Source: Campylobacter concisus (lineage in GTDB: Bacteria; Campylobacterota; Campylobacteria; Campylobacterales; Campylobacteraceae). Taken from it: 64,000 nt of DNA. A program made the translations under genes and the position numbers. Below, piece after piece: positions 55,818 to 63,859 of this stretch. The stretch lies in assembly GCA_002092835.1 (NCBI GenBank), contig LVWL01000020.1:310001-374000 (forward strand), given 5' to 3'. Under the pieces are notes generated by a model. It was not told where the DNA came from. It ran no database searches and saw nothing but the letters and a program-made list of their open reading frames with translations. How positions within the stretch are numbered: the first letter of the stretch is position 1; the number at the start of each line of letters is the position of its first letter.

Positions 55818-55924
55818 AATTATCAAATATATTTTTAAAACAAAAGATAGTAGATTGTCGTATGTTATTGATGCTAAATATATGGCGAGCTAGTCATAAC
55901 GCAGATAAACTAATCCTTAAATAG
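55814..55924 (+). CDS. Possible 36-aa phage peptide
   Basis: GTG start overlapping the terminase stop (GTGA), with AGGAAGAG upstream. The product is basic (KLSNIFLKQKIVDCRMLL...). Small genes often sit between terminase and portal, but nothing else supports it. Confidence 0.25.
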   Translation: MKLSNIFLKQKIVDCRMLLMLNIWRASHNADKLILK

Positions 55925-55929
55925 TTTTA

Positions 55930-55943
55930 TACGTTTTTTAGGA
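55930..55943 (+). repeat. Intergenic 14-mer, copy 1 (upstream of portal)
   Basis: TACGTTTTTTAGGA, ending 42 bases before the portal ATG. The exact same 14-mer occurs at 57669-57682, ending 41 bases before the next translation start. Possibly a promoter or RNA-processing element. Confidence 0.5.
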
Positions 55944-55955
55944 AACTCATAAATT

Positions 55956-55984
55956 AGACTACACGTAAAAAAACGGAGTAGTCT
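55956..55984 (+). promoter_or_regulatory. Hairpin overlapping the portal ribosome-binding site
   Basis: AGACTAC (55956-55962) pairs with GTAGTCT (55978-55984), which abuts the ATG at 55985 and shares a base with the GGAG Shine-Dalgarno (55975-55978). This could mask the portal start and tune its translation. Confidence 0.45.
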
Positions 55985-57646
55985 ATGAATGAGGATTTAA
56001 ATTTAATCGAGCGAGCATTTCGTGATCTTGAGCAACATAAAAAAAGATTCCTAGAATGTGAGCGAGCATTTCGTGCCGAGTATGAGGGCGAAGATAACCG
56101 TACTACAAAACGCAAAAACTCTGAGAGAAGCCGCTCAAAACTATACATTCCCCTAATAAAAACTACCATCTTTATCATTCATGCGATTTTTAAAACAAGC
56201 TTCATGAGCGATCGTTGTCCAATAGAGATCACACGTATTGGGCGTAGAAGCGATAATGATCTAATCTTACAAAATGCACTTACTGCTGTATTGAAAAACA
56301 GATGGAAGAAAAAAGAGCATCGTGTTGGCCTAAGCAAAGCTGTCATGAGCGCACTATATCTACCTCTTGGCATAGTAAATTTATTTTATGACAAAGAGCA
56401 AGGCGATATCGCTACACGTTTTATATCAATTACTGATCTAGCGTTCGACAAGCATGCAAGTGATATCAACGACATAGAATACGTCTGCTACAAATGGCGT
56501 CAATCCGTGCGCCAGGTCGAAGAAAAAATCAAAACGAAATTTTACAAAGGTAAAGACAAAGATCTCATTTTGGGCTCAAAGGTAGAGTGGAGCCAGAGGG
56601 TGCAGATGAAAGATATCTACAAAAAGGTCTATGTAAACGGCCGCCAGATGTGGGAGCTAAAGAGCTTCGCTAATGATTTTTTGGTAAGAGAAACCAAATT
56701 TTCGACTCTGCCGTTTCACTTCGGCTACTGTATAGACTCGATGCCTAGCGTCGAGGAGAGCATGCGCGAAAAGGAAAACGCCGTATACGGCTCGTGCGTG
56801 CCGGAAATCGTCAAAGAAATCCAAGAAGAATACAACATCAAGCGCAATCAAAAAATCGACATCACCGAAAACCAAATAGATCCATCGTTCGTAGTGGATA
56901 AAACCAGGGGTGCGGTGGCGGTAAGCGACGTGATGGCGAGGAAAAAGGTCATCAGGGTGGAAACGGACATGGGCGCTAGAGTGAGCGACGTGATAATGCC
57001 GTTTCCCGTGCCGCCTACGTATCAGCTAAGCGAAGAGATAAATATGCTCGGCAAAGAGTACGAGATAGCTACGGGCGTAAATAGCGTAATGACCGGTCAA
57101 ACCAGCCCGAGCGATCGCCGCGCTATGGGCGCGCTACAAACGGTGAACGCCGCAAGCTCGATGAGAATAGAGAGCATGATGCAGACTCTGCTAGAAACTA
57201 TGCTTTCAAGCTATGCGCAGCACTTCGTAGAGCTGCTTTATCGCTTCGTAAGCGACGATGAATTCGTAAAAATCACCGAAGACGAGAGCGTGATAGACGC
57301 GATCGGTACGCTTGCGCAAAGAAAGGCGAACCGCTTGGACTTTGACATCTCCGTAAATTTCGGCACGACAATAGCAAATGAAGTAAAAATCAATCAACTA
57401 AACGGGCTACTGGGCGTGCTAGCCCAAAATCAAATAAGCTCACCGCAAATAACGGGCGAAATCGTAAAAGAAGTACTAACTTTAATTCTTGGTGAAAATG
57501 CGCCAATAGAACAAGTTGATCAGGCTATGGCACAGATGATGGCGGCACAAGCAGAGGCTGTGACTCAAGATGAAGAAGCACAAATAAAAAATGAACCTAG
57601 TGAAGAAGATATGGAGATGACAGCTTTAGTAAACGGCGGAATTTGA
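55985..57646 (+). CDS. Phage portal protein
   Basis: 553-aa head vertex ring protein. The N-terminus is charged and helical (LIERAFRDLEQHKKRFLE). The middle has LPLGIVNLFYDKEQGDIATRFISITDLAFD. The C-terminal half has VNSVMTGQTSPSDRRAMGALQ and a long helical stretch, ending in a Gln/Glu-rich tail, all typical of podovirus-like portals. The 5' part has ordinary AT content, but about 56580-57475 is clearly G+C-richer with different codon choice, suggesting a recombined segment. Confidence 0.82.
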   Translation: MNEDLNLIERAFRDLEQHKKRFLECERAFRAEYEGEDNRTTKRKNSERSRSKLYIPLIKTTIFIIHAIFKTSFMSDRCPIEITRIGRRSDNDLILQNALTAVLKNRWKKKEHRVGLSKAVMSALYLPLGIVNLFYDKEQGDIATRFISITDLAFDKHASDINDIEYVCYKWRQSVRQVEEKIKTKFYKGKDKDLILGSKVEWSQRVQMKDIYKKVYVNGRQMWELKSFANDFLVRETKFSTLPFHFGYCIDSMPSVEESMREKENAVYGSCVPEIVKEIQEEYNIKRNQKIDITENQIDPSFVVDKTRGAVAVSDVMARKKVIRVETDMGARVSDVIMPFPVPPTYQLSEEINMLGKEYEIATGVNSVMTGQTSPSDRRAMGALQTVNAASSMRIESMMQTLLETMLSSYAQHFVELLYRFVSDDEFVKITEDESVIDAIGTLAQRKANRLDFDISVNFGTTIANEVKINQLNGLLGVLAQNQISSPQITGEIVKEVLTLILGENAPIEQVDQAMAQMMAAQAEAVTQDEEAQIKNEPSEEDMEMTALVNGGI

Positions 57647-57668
57647 AAGGATATGACTTAAAAATTTT

Positions 57669-57682
57669 TACGTTTTTTAGGA
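57669..57682 (+). repeat. Intergenic 14-mer, copy 2 (upstream of the 179-aa gene)
   Basis: Second exact TACGTTTTTTAGGA. A TAAAAT hexamer follows (about 57694-57699), and the start codon lies 41 bases downstream, nearly the same spacing as copy 1. Confidence 0.5.
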
Positions 57683-57722
57683 TGCAGACAAATAAAATAA
57701 TAAAAATTTTAAAGGAGAAGAA

Positions 57723-58262
57723 ATGGCATATAAGGACAAATACGAGGTTCTTGGTGTTATCGTCGCTTTGGCTACAAACGGACTTAGTGTCTATAAAAAA
57801 GGCGAAGAAGAGGGGCAGATTAGCGGCGGAAACATCGGCGATTTTGTGGTTAGGGCTAAGGGCGAGGATGGCTTTGCCGCCGTGAGCATTATAGGTGAGC
57901 AAGAGTGGGAAGAGATGCCACAAAACGAGGCGGCCGAGATCGAGCTGAAAGAGATCGCATCTAGCGCAAAAGATCTCGCACCAGAGCTAGCTAAGGCTAA
58001 AAACGAAATTGAACGCTTGAAGGCTGAAATTTTAGAGGCAAAAGGTGAGGCAGAGCGTTTTAAAGAAGAGTGTACAAACTTACAAGATCATGTAAGTGCT
58101 TCAGCTGGCGAAAATCTAGCTTTATCACAAAAAATTCAAAAACTTGAAGCTGAGAATAAAAAGCTAAAAGAAGCGACCAAAAAGGAGGACAAAAATAAGG
58201 CCGATAGCGCTCCTAAGACAAATGAGTCGCAGAAAGGTTTAAATTTAGGAGGTAATGAATAA
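57723..58262 (+). CDS. Phage hypothetical protein with coiled-coil C-terminus
   Basis: 179 aa. The N-terminal globular part (KYEVLGVIVALATNGLSVYKKGEEEGQISGGN) is followed by a long coiled coil (about 80-155, Leu/Glu/Lys heptads) and an Asn/Lys-rich tail. Placement between portal and scaffold suggests a head-assembly or scaffold accessory role. AAAGGAGAAGAA precedes the ATG. Its stop overlaps the next start (TAATG). Confidence 0.65.
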   Translation: MAYKDKYEVLGVIVALATNGLSVYKKGEEEGQISGGNIGDFVVRAKGEDGFAAVSIIGEQEWEEMPQNEAAEIELKEIASSAKDLAPELAKAKNEIERLKAEILEAKGEAERFKEECTNLQDHVSASAGENLALSQKIQKLEAENKKLKEATKKEDKNKADSAPKTNESQKGLNLGGNE

Positions 58263-58774
58263 TGCCAGATATCTATGACCAGGATTTGGAGGGACTAGCG
58301 GCTGCAGAGGAAACACAGACGCAAGAAGCCCAAATTGCTTTAAAAAACGCAGATAAACCACAGGTGCAGGCAGAAACTAAAGCACCAGCTGTTCCGCAGC
58401 CTGATGACTCAGTAAAACTCAACAAAGAAGAGTATGCGGATTTTCAAAGAATGCGTCAAGCCGCGCAACTTTCGCAGATGGAGACGGACTTTAGGAAGAG
58501 TTATCCGGATTTTGATATGCAAAAAATCACGGACAAAATTTTAGAGATGGATGAGAAAAACCCTGGTACTGGCGATGCACTGCTGACTCCAGTAGGGATT
58601 GAGAATGTCTATCTAAAATTTTTTCATGGCAAGGCACAAACACAAGTTGATGATGAATTTGACATAGCAAGAGGGACTGGTGGTGGTGTGAGCGTAAAAG
58701 AGCTCATCGGTAAGATCAACAAAGGTGAGGCAAACGATAGCGAGAAGCAGGCCTTATATGCAAGATTATTTTAA
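58262..58774 (+). CDS. Putative phage scaffolding protein
   Basis: 170 aa, acidic, Gln/Ala-rich N-terminus, helical middle (NKEEYADFQRMRQAAQLSQMETDF), no Cys. Composition, size and position directly before the capsid gene fit a head scaffold. There is no sequence motif to prove it. Confidence 0.6.
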   Translation: MPDIYDQDLEGLAAAEETQTQEAQIALKNADKPQVQAETKAPAVPQPDDSVKLNKEEYADFQRMRQAAQLSQMETDFRKSYPDFDMQKITDKILEMDEKNPGTGDALLTPVGIENVYLKFFHGKAQTQVDDEFDIARGTGGGVSVKELIGKINKGEANDSEKQALYARLF

Positions 58775-58786
58775 GGAGTAAGGAAA

Positions 58787-59710
58787 ATGGCTATAAAAAC
58801 TGGATTAGTAACTGCCGAAGAGGCTTTTGGCAGTAAGGGTGTAGTGCTTGAAAACACTATAAAGCAAATAGGGTGGCAATCTACGCCTTTTTATAGTGCA
58901 ATAAGCACAGCAGCACCCGCAGATAGAAGTACGAGCGTGGCGGTAGGACATAAATGGTTTTATGATGAGTTGCCTGATGGTGACGCGGCTAATGCACACG
59001 CAGAAGGTGGAGCTAAAGCAACAGCCAAGTATTTTGTTGGTAGTGCGCTAAGCAATCATTTTCAAATAGTGAAAAATACTTATGGCGTTTCCGGATCACA
59101 AGAGCCGGCCAAAGATGTAGCTGGTAGGGGAATACTTGCAAATCAAGGCGAGATGGCTTCTGTAGAGCACAAAAAATCTATAGAGAAAATTTTACTATCA
59201 AGTCAAGCAGCTGTACAAAGAGTAAATAGCGGCGGTTCTCCAGTAGTCGGAAAATGTGGTGGTTTAAAGAGCTTTTCTACTGCAAACAATACGATTGATG
59301 CAAATAATACTGACTTAACTATGCAGATGATTCGGGATCTGCTAAAAATCGGCTGGAGCAAAGGTAGACCTTATCAATTCTTAATGGTAAATGATAAGCA
59401 GAATGATAGGCTGCTAGATATTCTCGACAAGATAAAGCAAGCCAATATCACACAAAAATACCTTGAAGAGGATCTGCTTGCCATTAGAACAAGCTATGGC
59501 GATGTAAAGGTTATGTTGAACCCATTCTTAGATCAAAATGAGATCATTGCCTTTAGAGCTGATGACATCTTTAAAGTAAACTGGCGTCCAATGATGACTA
59601 GAGAGCTTCCGACTAGCAACGATGCTGTAGAAAAAGAGATTGTTAGCGAATTTACACTTCGTGTATGTACTCCTGTAGCATTTGGATGGCTTAAAAAGTT
59701 AAAGGTGTGA
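58787..59710 (+). CDS. Phage major capsid protein (SU10/DUF5309-like)
   Basis: 307 aa. The start MAIKTGLVTAEEAFGSKGVVLENTI and the motif GWQSTPFYSAIS, then YGVSGSQEPAKDVAG, VEHKKSIEKILLSSQ, and a C-terminal FTLRVCTPVAFGWLKKL resemble the DUF5309 family, which holds SU10-type capsids. HK97-like fold expected. Strong AAGGAGTAAGG site. Confidence 0.8.
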   Translation: MAIKTGLVTAEEAFGSKGVVLENTIKQIGWQSTPFYSAISTAAPADRSTSVAVGHKWFYDELPDGDAANAHAEGGAKATAKYFVGSALSNHFQIVKNTYGVSGSQEPAKDVAGRGILANQGEMASVEHKKSIEKILLSSQAAVQRVNSGGSPVVGKCGGLKSFSTANNTIDANNTDLTMQMIRDLLKIGWSKGRPYQFLMVNDKQNDRLLDILDKIKQANITQKYLEEDLLAIRTSYGDVKVMLNPFLDQNEIIAFRADDIFKVNWRPMMTRELPTSNDAVEKEIVSEFTLRVCTPVAFGWLKKLKV

Positions 59711-59713
59711 AAA

Positions 59714-60397
59714 ATGAACTATGAGGCGTTTTTGCAACGTTTAAAGGTATCTGTTAGGGGAGATATAAAGCTCCCTGATTTTGAAGAATTAAAATCATTA
59801 GTGGAAGAGACGGCAGCAGATATATCGCGTGCGGTAACGCCTCTTGAAATGATCGAGATAGATCATAGAAATTTTGGTATCGAATACCATATAGACAAAA
59901 GACGTTTTGTGAGGAAATTTAACACACCAAAAAATGAAAATGATAGGGTTGATTTTCTTGACGAATCGCTTTTAAAAGCACTTATTTATGGAGTGGCCAA
60001 AAAAAGAGCACATGCTGAGTTTTATGCAAAATATCATAAATTTTATCTACAAAATTTATGTGAATATGAGCTAAATAATTTTGATGAAAATTCATATAAC
60101 TTAACAGAAGCACTTAGAATAAAGGGCTGGCTAAAGCCTTATAAAATAGATTATGCTTTAGATCCTTACTATTCATGGGATGAAAATTTCATAAAAAGAC
60201 TTGATTACTACATGGCCAATATCGTTTATGGCCAAATCGATAACTACGAGCATCCAGAAAAATTTTTAAATAGCAATGAGCTTGGATATAGAAATTTTAT
60301 ATATCAATTTATTGCTTATCAAAATGGTGAGCATGCCGGTAGAGAGGATTTAAGAGCGCTTGATAGGCTAATGAGCAAGAAAATTTTAGGGGAGTGA
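59714..60397 (+). CDS. Phage hypothetical protein, possible head-tail connector/adaptor
   Basis: 227 aa, begins 4 bases after the capsid stop. Mixed helix, Tyr/Asn-rich (YHKFYLQNLCEYELNNFDENSYN). Position directly after the capsid suggests an adaptor of the portal-tail joint. No family recognised. Confidence 0.5.
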   Translation: MNYEAFLQRLKVSVRGDIKLPDFEELKSLVEETAADISRAVTPLEMIEIDHRNFGIEYHIDKRRFVRKFNTPKNENDRVDFLDESLLKALIYGVAKKRAHAEFYAKYHKFYLQNLCEYELNNFDENSYNLTEALRIKGWLKPYKIDYALDPYYSWDENFIKRLDYYMANIVYGQIDNYEHPEKFLNSNELGYRNFIYQFIAYQNGEHAGREDLRALDRLMSKKILGE

Positions 60398-60401
60398 AAA
60401 A

Positions 60402-61469
60402 ATGGTGGATAAAGAATTTACGCAAATTTGTAAGGAAATTTTAGGGTTAAGCAAAAGATTAGAGGGAATCGAGCCTGCGGAGCTTAGAAAAATAAAATCG
60501 GATATAGAAAAAATAAACGAGGCGATAGCTACAGATAAAGCAATATTTGATACAAATAAAAAAGATTTTGATGGTAAGTATAATAAAATCGCCGAGATAA
60601 TAAAAACATTCGATACTTTAAAAGCCCAAATAGAAGAGGTTCTAAAAAGCGGAACAATAAACGATAGTGCAGAGGCCTTAATTTCTACATTCTCATCAAA
60701 AAAAATTATGGATCTTTTAAATGAAGCAAAAAGAGTAGTAGATGAAAAATTTAGCACTATACATAAAAATGGCATAACTCCTTGGATCTCTACATTAGAG
60801 TATCCTGCTGGTGCCATTAGTGTTTTAAATGGTAAGCTCTATCAGGCAAAAACACAAAATACAAATAAGAAACCTAGTGAAAATAAAGAAATATGGCATG
60901 TTATAGCTAGCGAAGAGTGGTGCGAGCAGACTTTTTTAAATAAAAATGAAAAAGTAGATAGCTATTCTAAGACCGAAAGTGATGAAAAATTTGTAAAAAA
61001 ATTAGAATTAAAGGATGGCTTACCAACTGGTGCCTATCTTTTATATAGCTCAAACTCAAATACACCAGAGGGCTTTCTCCGTTGTGACGGATCAGCGCTT
61101 GATAAAAATACATACTCCGCGCTTTTCGCGGAGATTGGCTATACGTATGGTAAAAGTGGCGATAAATTCTTATTGCCAAACTTCGCGGACGGAAAATTCA
61201 TGCGTGGCACTGGTGGCAATGCAGCCACTCTGGGTATAGCTCAAGGGGATGCAATAAGAAATATCACTGGTAGCATAATCACTAGAATTAATACCGATGG
61301 TGTCATACAAGCTCAAGGGGCTTTTGGGGGTGAAATCAATGGTAATTGGAGGTCACAAATGGTAGGAGGCTCAGGAACTAATATTAACTTTGATGCTAGC
61401 CGAATAGTGCCAACAGCTAACGAAAACCGCCCATATAACACGGCGGTAGTCGTGTTAATAAAATACTAG
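60402..61469 (+). CDS. Phage tail fibre/collar protein
   Basis: 355 aa. The N-terminal third is coiled coil (IESDIEKINEA-like heptads). The C-terminal part is a phage tail collar domain: PEGFLRCDGSALDKNTYSALFAEIGYTYG, FLLPNFADGKFMRGTGG, then RPYNTAVVVLIKY at the end. It probably binds the host surface. It follows the connector gene directly, with no tail-tube or tape-measure gene between. Confidence 0.82.
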   Translation: MVDKEFTQICKEILGLSKRLEGIEPAELRKIKSDIEKINEAIATDKAIFDTNKKDFDGKYNKIAEIIKTFDTLKAQIEEVLKSGTINDSAEALISTFSSKKIMDLLNEAKRVVDEKFSTIHKNGITPWISTLEYPAGAISVLNGKLYQAKTQNTNKKPSENKEIWHVIASEEWCEQTFLNKNEKVDSYSKTESDEKFVKKLELKDGLPTGAYLLYSSNSNTPEGFLRCDGSALDKNTYSALFAEIGYTYGKSGDKFLLPNFADGKFMRGTGGNAATLGIAQGDAIRNITGSIITRINTDGVIQAQGAFGGEINGNWRSQMVGGSGTNINFDASRIVPTANENRPYNTAVVVLIKY

Positions 61470-61478
61470 GAGCAACTT

Positions 61479-61922
61479 ATGAAAATTTATATTTTTGACA
61501 CAAAAAATGGTGAGTTTTTATACAAGTCAGAAGCTCAAATCGACCCACTAGCAAGTAGCAAGGGCGAAACAATCTATCTAATGCCTCCAAACGCAACACA
61601 GATCGCACCAACTGAGCCAAAAGCTGGTTACGCAAATGTTTTTATTAATGGAAAGTGGGAGCAAATCAAAGACGAGCGAGGCGAAACCTACTATGACAAT
61701 GACAACAATGCCCTAACAATAACCGAATTAGGACAAGAAAAGGGGCTAAGTAAAGAGCCAAAGATAGATGAAAAAGCCAAACAGCTAGCAGAAATTGAAG
61801 CTGATATAAGTGAGTGCGAGAATCATATTAAGCACGCTTTGATTATTGGAAATAGCGCCGTACTTGAAAATCTAAGGGCTGAATATAAAGAGCTAATCGC
61901 TCAAAGAGAGGAATTAAAATGA
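61479..61922 (+). CDS. Phage tail-fibre assembly-like protein
   Basis: 147 aa. N-terminal YIFDTKNGEFLYKSEAQIDP, then PPNATQIAPTEPKAGYANVFINGKWEQ, as in the tail fibre assembly (caudovirus chaperone) family. C-terminal helical coiled-coil (AEIEADISECENHI...). Located right after the collar fibre, its expected partner. Confidence 0.7.
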   Translation: MKIYIFDTKNGEFLYKSEAQIDPLASSKGETIYLMPPNATQIAPTEPKAGYANVFINGKWEQIKDERGETYYDNDNNALTITELGQEKGLSKEPKIDEKAKQLAEIEADISECENHIKHALIIGNSAVLENLRAEYKELIAQREELK

Positions 61923-62068
61923 GAGTAAGAATAAAAAGGTGCGAAATTTGCGCATCAAAGCTGGATAAAGACGGTGCTTGCACTTGGAGCGAGTGCCCTA
62001 AATACCCTAACTATAAAGCAAAGGTAAAAGATGAAGCTAAACCAAAAGCAAAAACTACAAATTCTTAA
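61919..62068 (+). CDS. Small phage zinc-finger-like protein, 49 aa
   Basis: The ATG overlaps the previous stop (ATGA). Cys pattern C8-x2-C11 and C21-x4-C26 (RCEICASKLDKDGACTWSEC), followed by a Lys-rich tail. A metal-binding knuckle is likely. It overlaps the start of the next gene by 38 bases. Too short for family assignment. Confidence 0.5.
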   Translation: MRVRIKRCEICASKLDKDGACTWSECPKYPNYKAKVKDEAKPKAKTTNS

Positions 62069-62630
62069 AAATGTAGCTATTGAGTTACCTATCGAAATAC
62101 TGCATTTTATCGTAGTGCCTATCGCTCTGCTAGTCTGCGACGAAAAAAGCGAGAATTTACCTAAATGGGCAGCGTGGTTCGATGAGAACGACTACGGTAT
62201 AAACGGAGACGACGGCTGGAAAAACGAGCATTTCTCAAACGGCAAAAATAAAACTTATTGGGCTAGGCTTTGTTGGTTATATCGTAATAGGATAGGAAAC
62301 TTTAGCGCGAAGTATCTAGGCGTAAAGGTTGAAGATATAGATGCAAGCAGTGTTAAAAGCGTAGGTGATACTCTAGCTACAGAAAACAAAGGAGCAAAAA
62401 GCACTCAGTGCCTAGTGACTTGCAGGCTTAAAGATGGACGTGAGCGATTTGGTTATTACAAAGAAATAAGATATGGCAAATCTAAGTTTTATTGCAGGAT
62501 ATATCTCGGGTGGAAGCTTCAAGATATATGTGGGATGAATGAAGAGAACAAAAACACATATCTTGAAGCAGATGATAAGAAGGTGCTTAAAAGTGTTTGG
62601 TGTGTAAATCCGTTTAAAATGGTTAAATAG
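62031..62630 (+). CDS. Phage hypothetical protein, 199 aa
   Basis: An N-terminal hydrophobic helix (IEILHFIVVPIALLV) is followed by a Trp-rich conserved-looking stretch (KWAAWFDENDYGINGDDGW, YWARLCWLYRNRIGNFSAKYLG). Similar proteins occur in many tailed phages, often near lysis genes (DUF7338-like), with no known function. Confidence 0.6.
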   Translation: MKLNQKQKLQILKNVAIELPIEILHFIVVPIALLVCDEKSENLPKWAAWFDENDYGINGDDGWKNEHFSNGKNKTYWARLCWLYRNRIGNFSAKYLGVKVEDIDASSVKSVGDTLATENKGAKSTQCLVTCRLKDGRERFGYYKEIRYGKSKFYCRIYLGWKLQDICGMNEENKNTYLEADDKKVLKSVWCVNPFKMVK

Positions 62631-62719
62631 CGAAGCCATCCATAAAGAATTTGGTGGCCATAGTTACCGTCTATTGACGACTGTATTTTTTATAAATTTT
62701 ATCAAACAAAGGAGACACA

Positions 62720-63208
62720 ATGCAAAAGTACATAGGAATGAAAGAGATCAAATCGATGCCAATGAGCCGTGGAGAATACAACAAACTACGTGGCTGGGAA
62801 GTACCTACGGATGAAAATCCAAATGATGATGGCTATCTCATAGAGTATGCTGATGGCAAGAAAAATCATCCAAATTTTGACGGATACATCTCGTGGTCGC
62901 CTAAAAATGTATTTGAAGCCACTTATCAAAACATCTCCGAAGGTTTTGATTTTGGCTCTGCAATACGTTTTTTAAAACAAGGTAAAAAGGTAGCTCGCAA
63001 AGGCTGGAATGGCAAAGGGATGTTTTTATTTTTAGTCAAAGGATCTAAATTTATCGCAAATCGCGAACCACTTTTATCTATCTTTGGTGAGGGGGAGGAG
63101 ATTGATTATTGTTCTCACATCGATATGAAGACGGCTGACGATAAGGTTGTGCCGTGGCTTGCTAGCCAAACAGACGTTCTTACTACTGACTGGGTGCTAG
63201 TAGAATGA
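62720..63208 (+). CDS. Phage protein with C-terminal Tad2-like (DUF2829) domain
   Basis: 162 aa. The N-terminal domain (about 1-70: YIGMKEIKSMPMSRGEYNKLRGW, GYLIEYADG, GYISWSPKNVFEATYQ) is a common phage module. The C-terminal domain (about 75-162) has FGSAIRFLKQGKKVARKGWNGKGMFLFLV, HIDMKTADDKVVPWLASQTDVLTTDWV, the DUF2829 pattern. Some DUF2829 proteins are Thoeris anti-defence 2 (Tad2), which sequesters the cyclic ADPR signal. Anti-defence activity here is an inference. Strong AAAGGAG site. Confidence 0.75.
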   Translation: MQKYIGMKEIKSMPMSRGEYNKLRGWEVPTDENPNDDGYLIEYADGKKNHPNFDGYISWSPKNVFEATYQNISEGFDFGSAIRFLKQGKKVARKGWNGKGMFLFLVKGSKFIANREPLLSIFGEGEEIDYCSHIDMKTADDKVVPWLASQTDVLTTDWVLVE

Positions 63209-63582
63209 ATTTCTTAATTGCAAATAAGCTTTGGTTGATCGTAATTGGTGGGTTAATGGGTGTAATGCTAGGACTTGGAGCTGAAATTTACAGTCTAAAA
63301 AATGGTATTAAAGACGCTAAGACTGAACTAAAGGAAGCACAAAACGAACTGGCGATAAAAGAGGCAATTAGTGCAGTTGTTAAAGCAAATCTCGAGGCGT
63401 GTAGCGCAAAAATCGAGTTGCAGAACGCTAAATTTAAAGAGCTTGAAATAAAAAAACCTGATGTAAAAAAGGCACAAGAAAAAGCTAGGAGCAAATTTGA
63501 TGGTATCAAGCCACTGGTTACGCAAAGCTGCGAAGAGAAGCTGGAGCGTTGCGAAAGGATTTTTGATGAGCTGGCACGTTAA
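63205..63582 (+). CDS. Putative inner-membrane spanin (Rz-like)
   Basis: 125 aa. N-terminal TM (LWLIVIGGLMGVMLGLGAEIY), then a long periplasmic coiled coil (KDAKTELKEAQNELAIKEA...), the i-spanin architecture for phage lysis. It overlaps the Tad2-like gene by 4 bases and the lipoprotein gene by 17 bases. Confidence 0.65.
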   Translation: MNFLIANKLWLIVIGGLMGVMLGLGAEIYSLKNGIKDAKTELKEAQNELAIKEAISAVVKANLEACSAKIELQNAKFKELEIKKPDVKKAQEKARSKFDGIKPLVTQSCEEKLERCERIFDELAR

Positions 63583-63859
63583 GATCACGCTTTTTCTTGT
63601 CGCTATATTTTCAGGCTGTGCAAGTAAAGAGCCACAAATCATTAAGCAAACAGAATATCAAGATGTATATATCACAGTATCTTGCATCGATAAAATGCCA
63701 CAAAAACCAGAGCGAGACAGAAACGATCCAGATAATCAAAAAAAGATAGCAGAGTATTTTAAAGCCTGCGAAGATCTTCTAAAGCAATGTGTGCATGCAA
63801 ATGTACCGCAATCTAGTGCATCGGTAGCAAAATGGGGAGAAAAAAATGAGCGAGATTAA
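63566..63859 (+). CDS. Putative outer-membrane spanin lipoprotein (Rz1-like)
   Basis: 97 aa from the ATG at 63566, after GAAAGGAT within the i-spanin gene. The signal peptide ends in a lipobox-like FSGC (MSWHVKITLFLVAIFSGC). The mature part is Pro/Asp/Lys-rich with several Cys. Overlap with the i-spanin gene in another frame is typical of Rz/Rz1 pairs. Confidence 0.6.
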   Translation: MSWHVKITLFLVAIFSGCASKEPQIIKQTEYQDVYITVSCIDKMPQKPERDRNDPDNQKKIAEYFKACEDLLKQCVHANVPQSSASVAKWGEKNERD

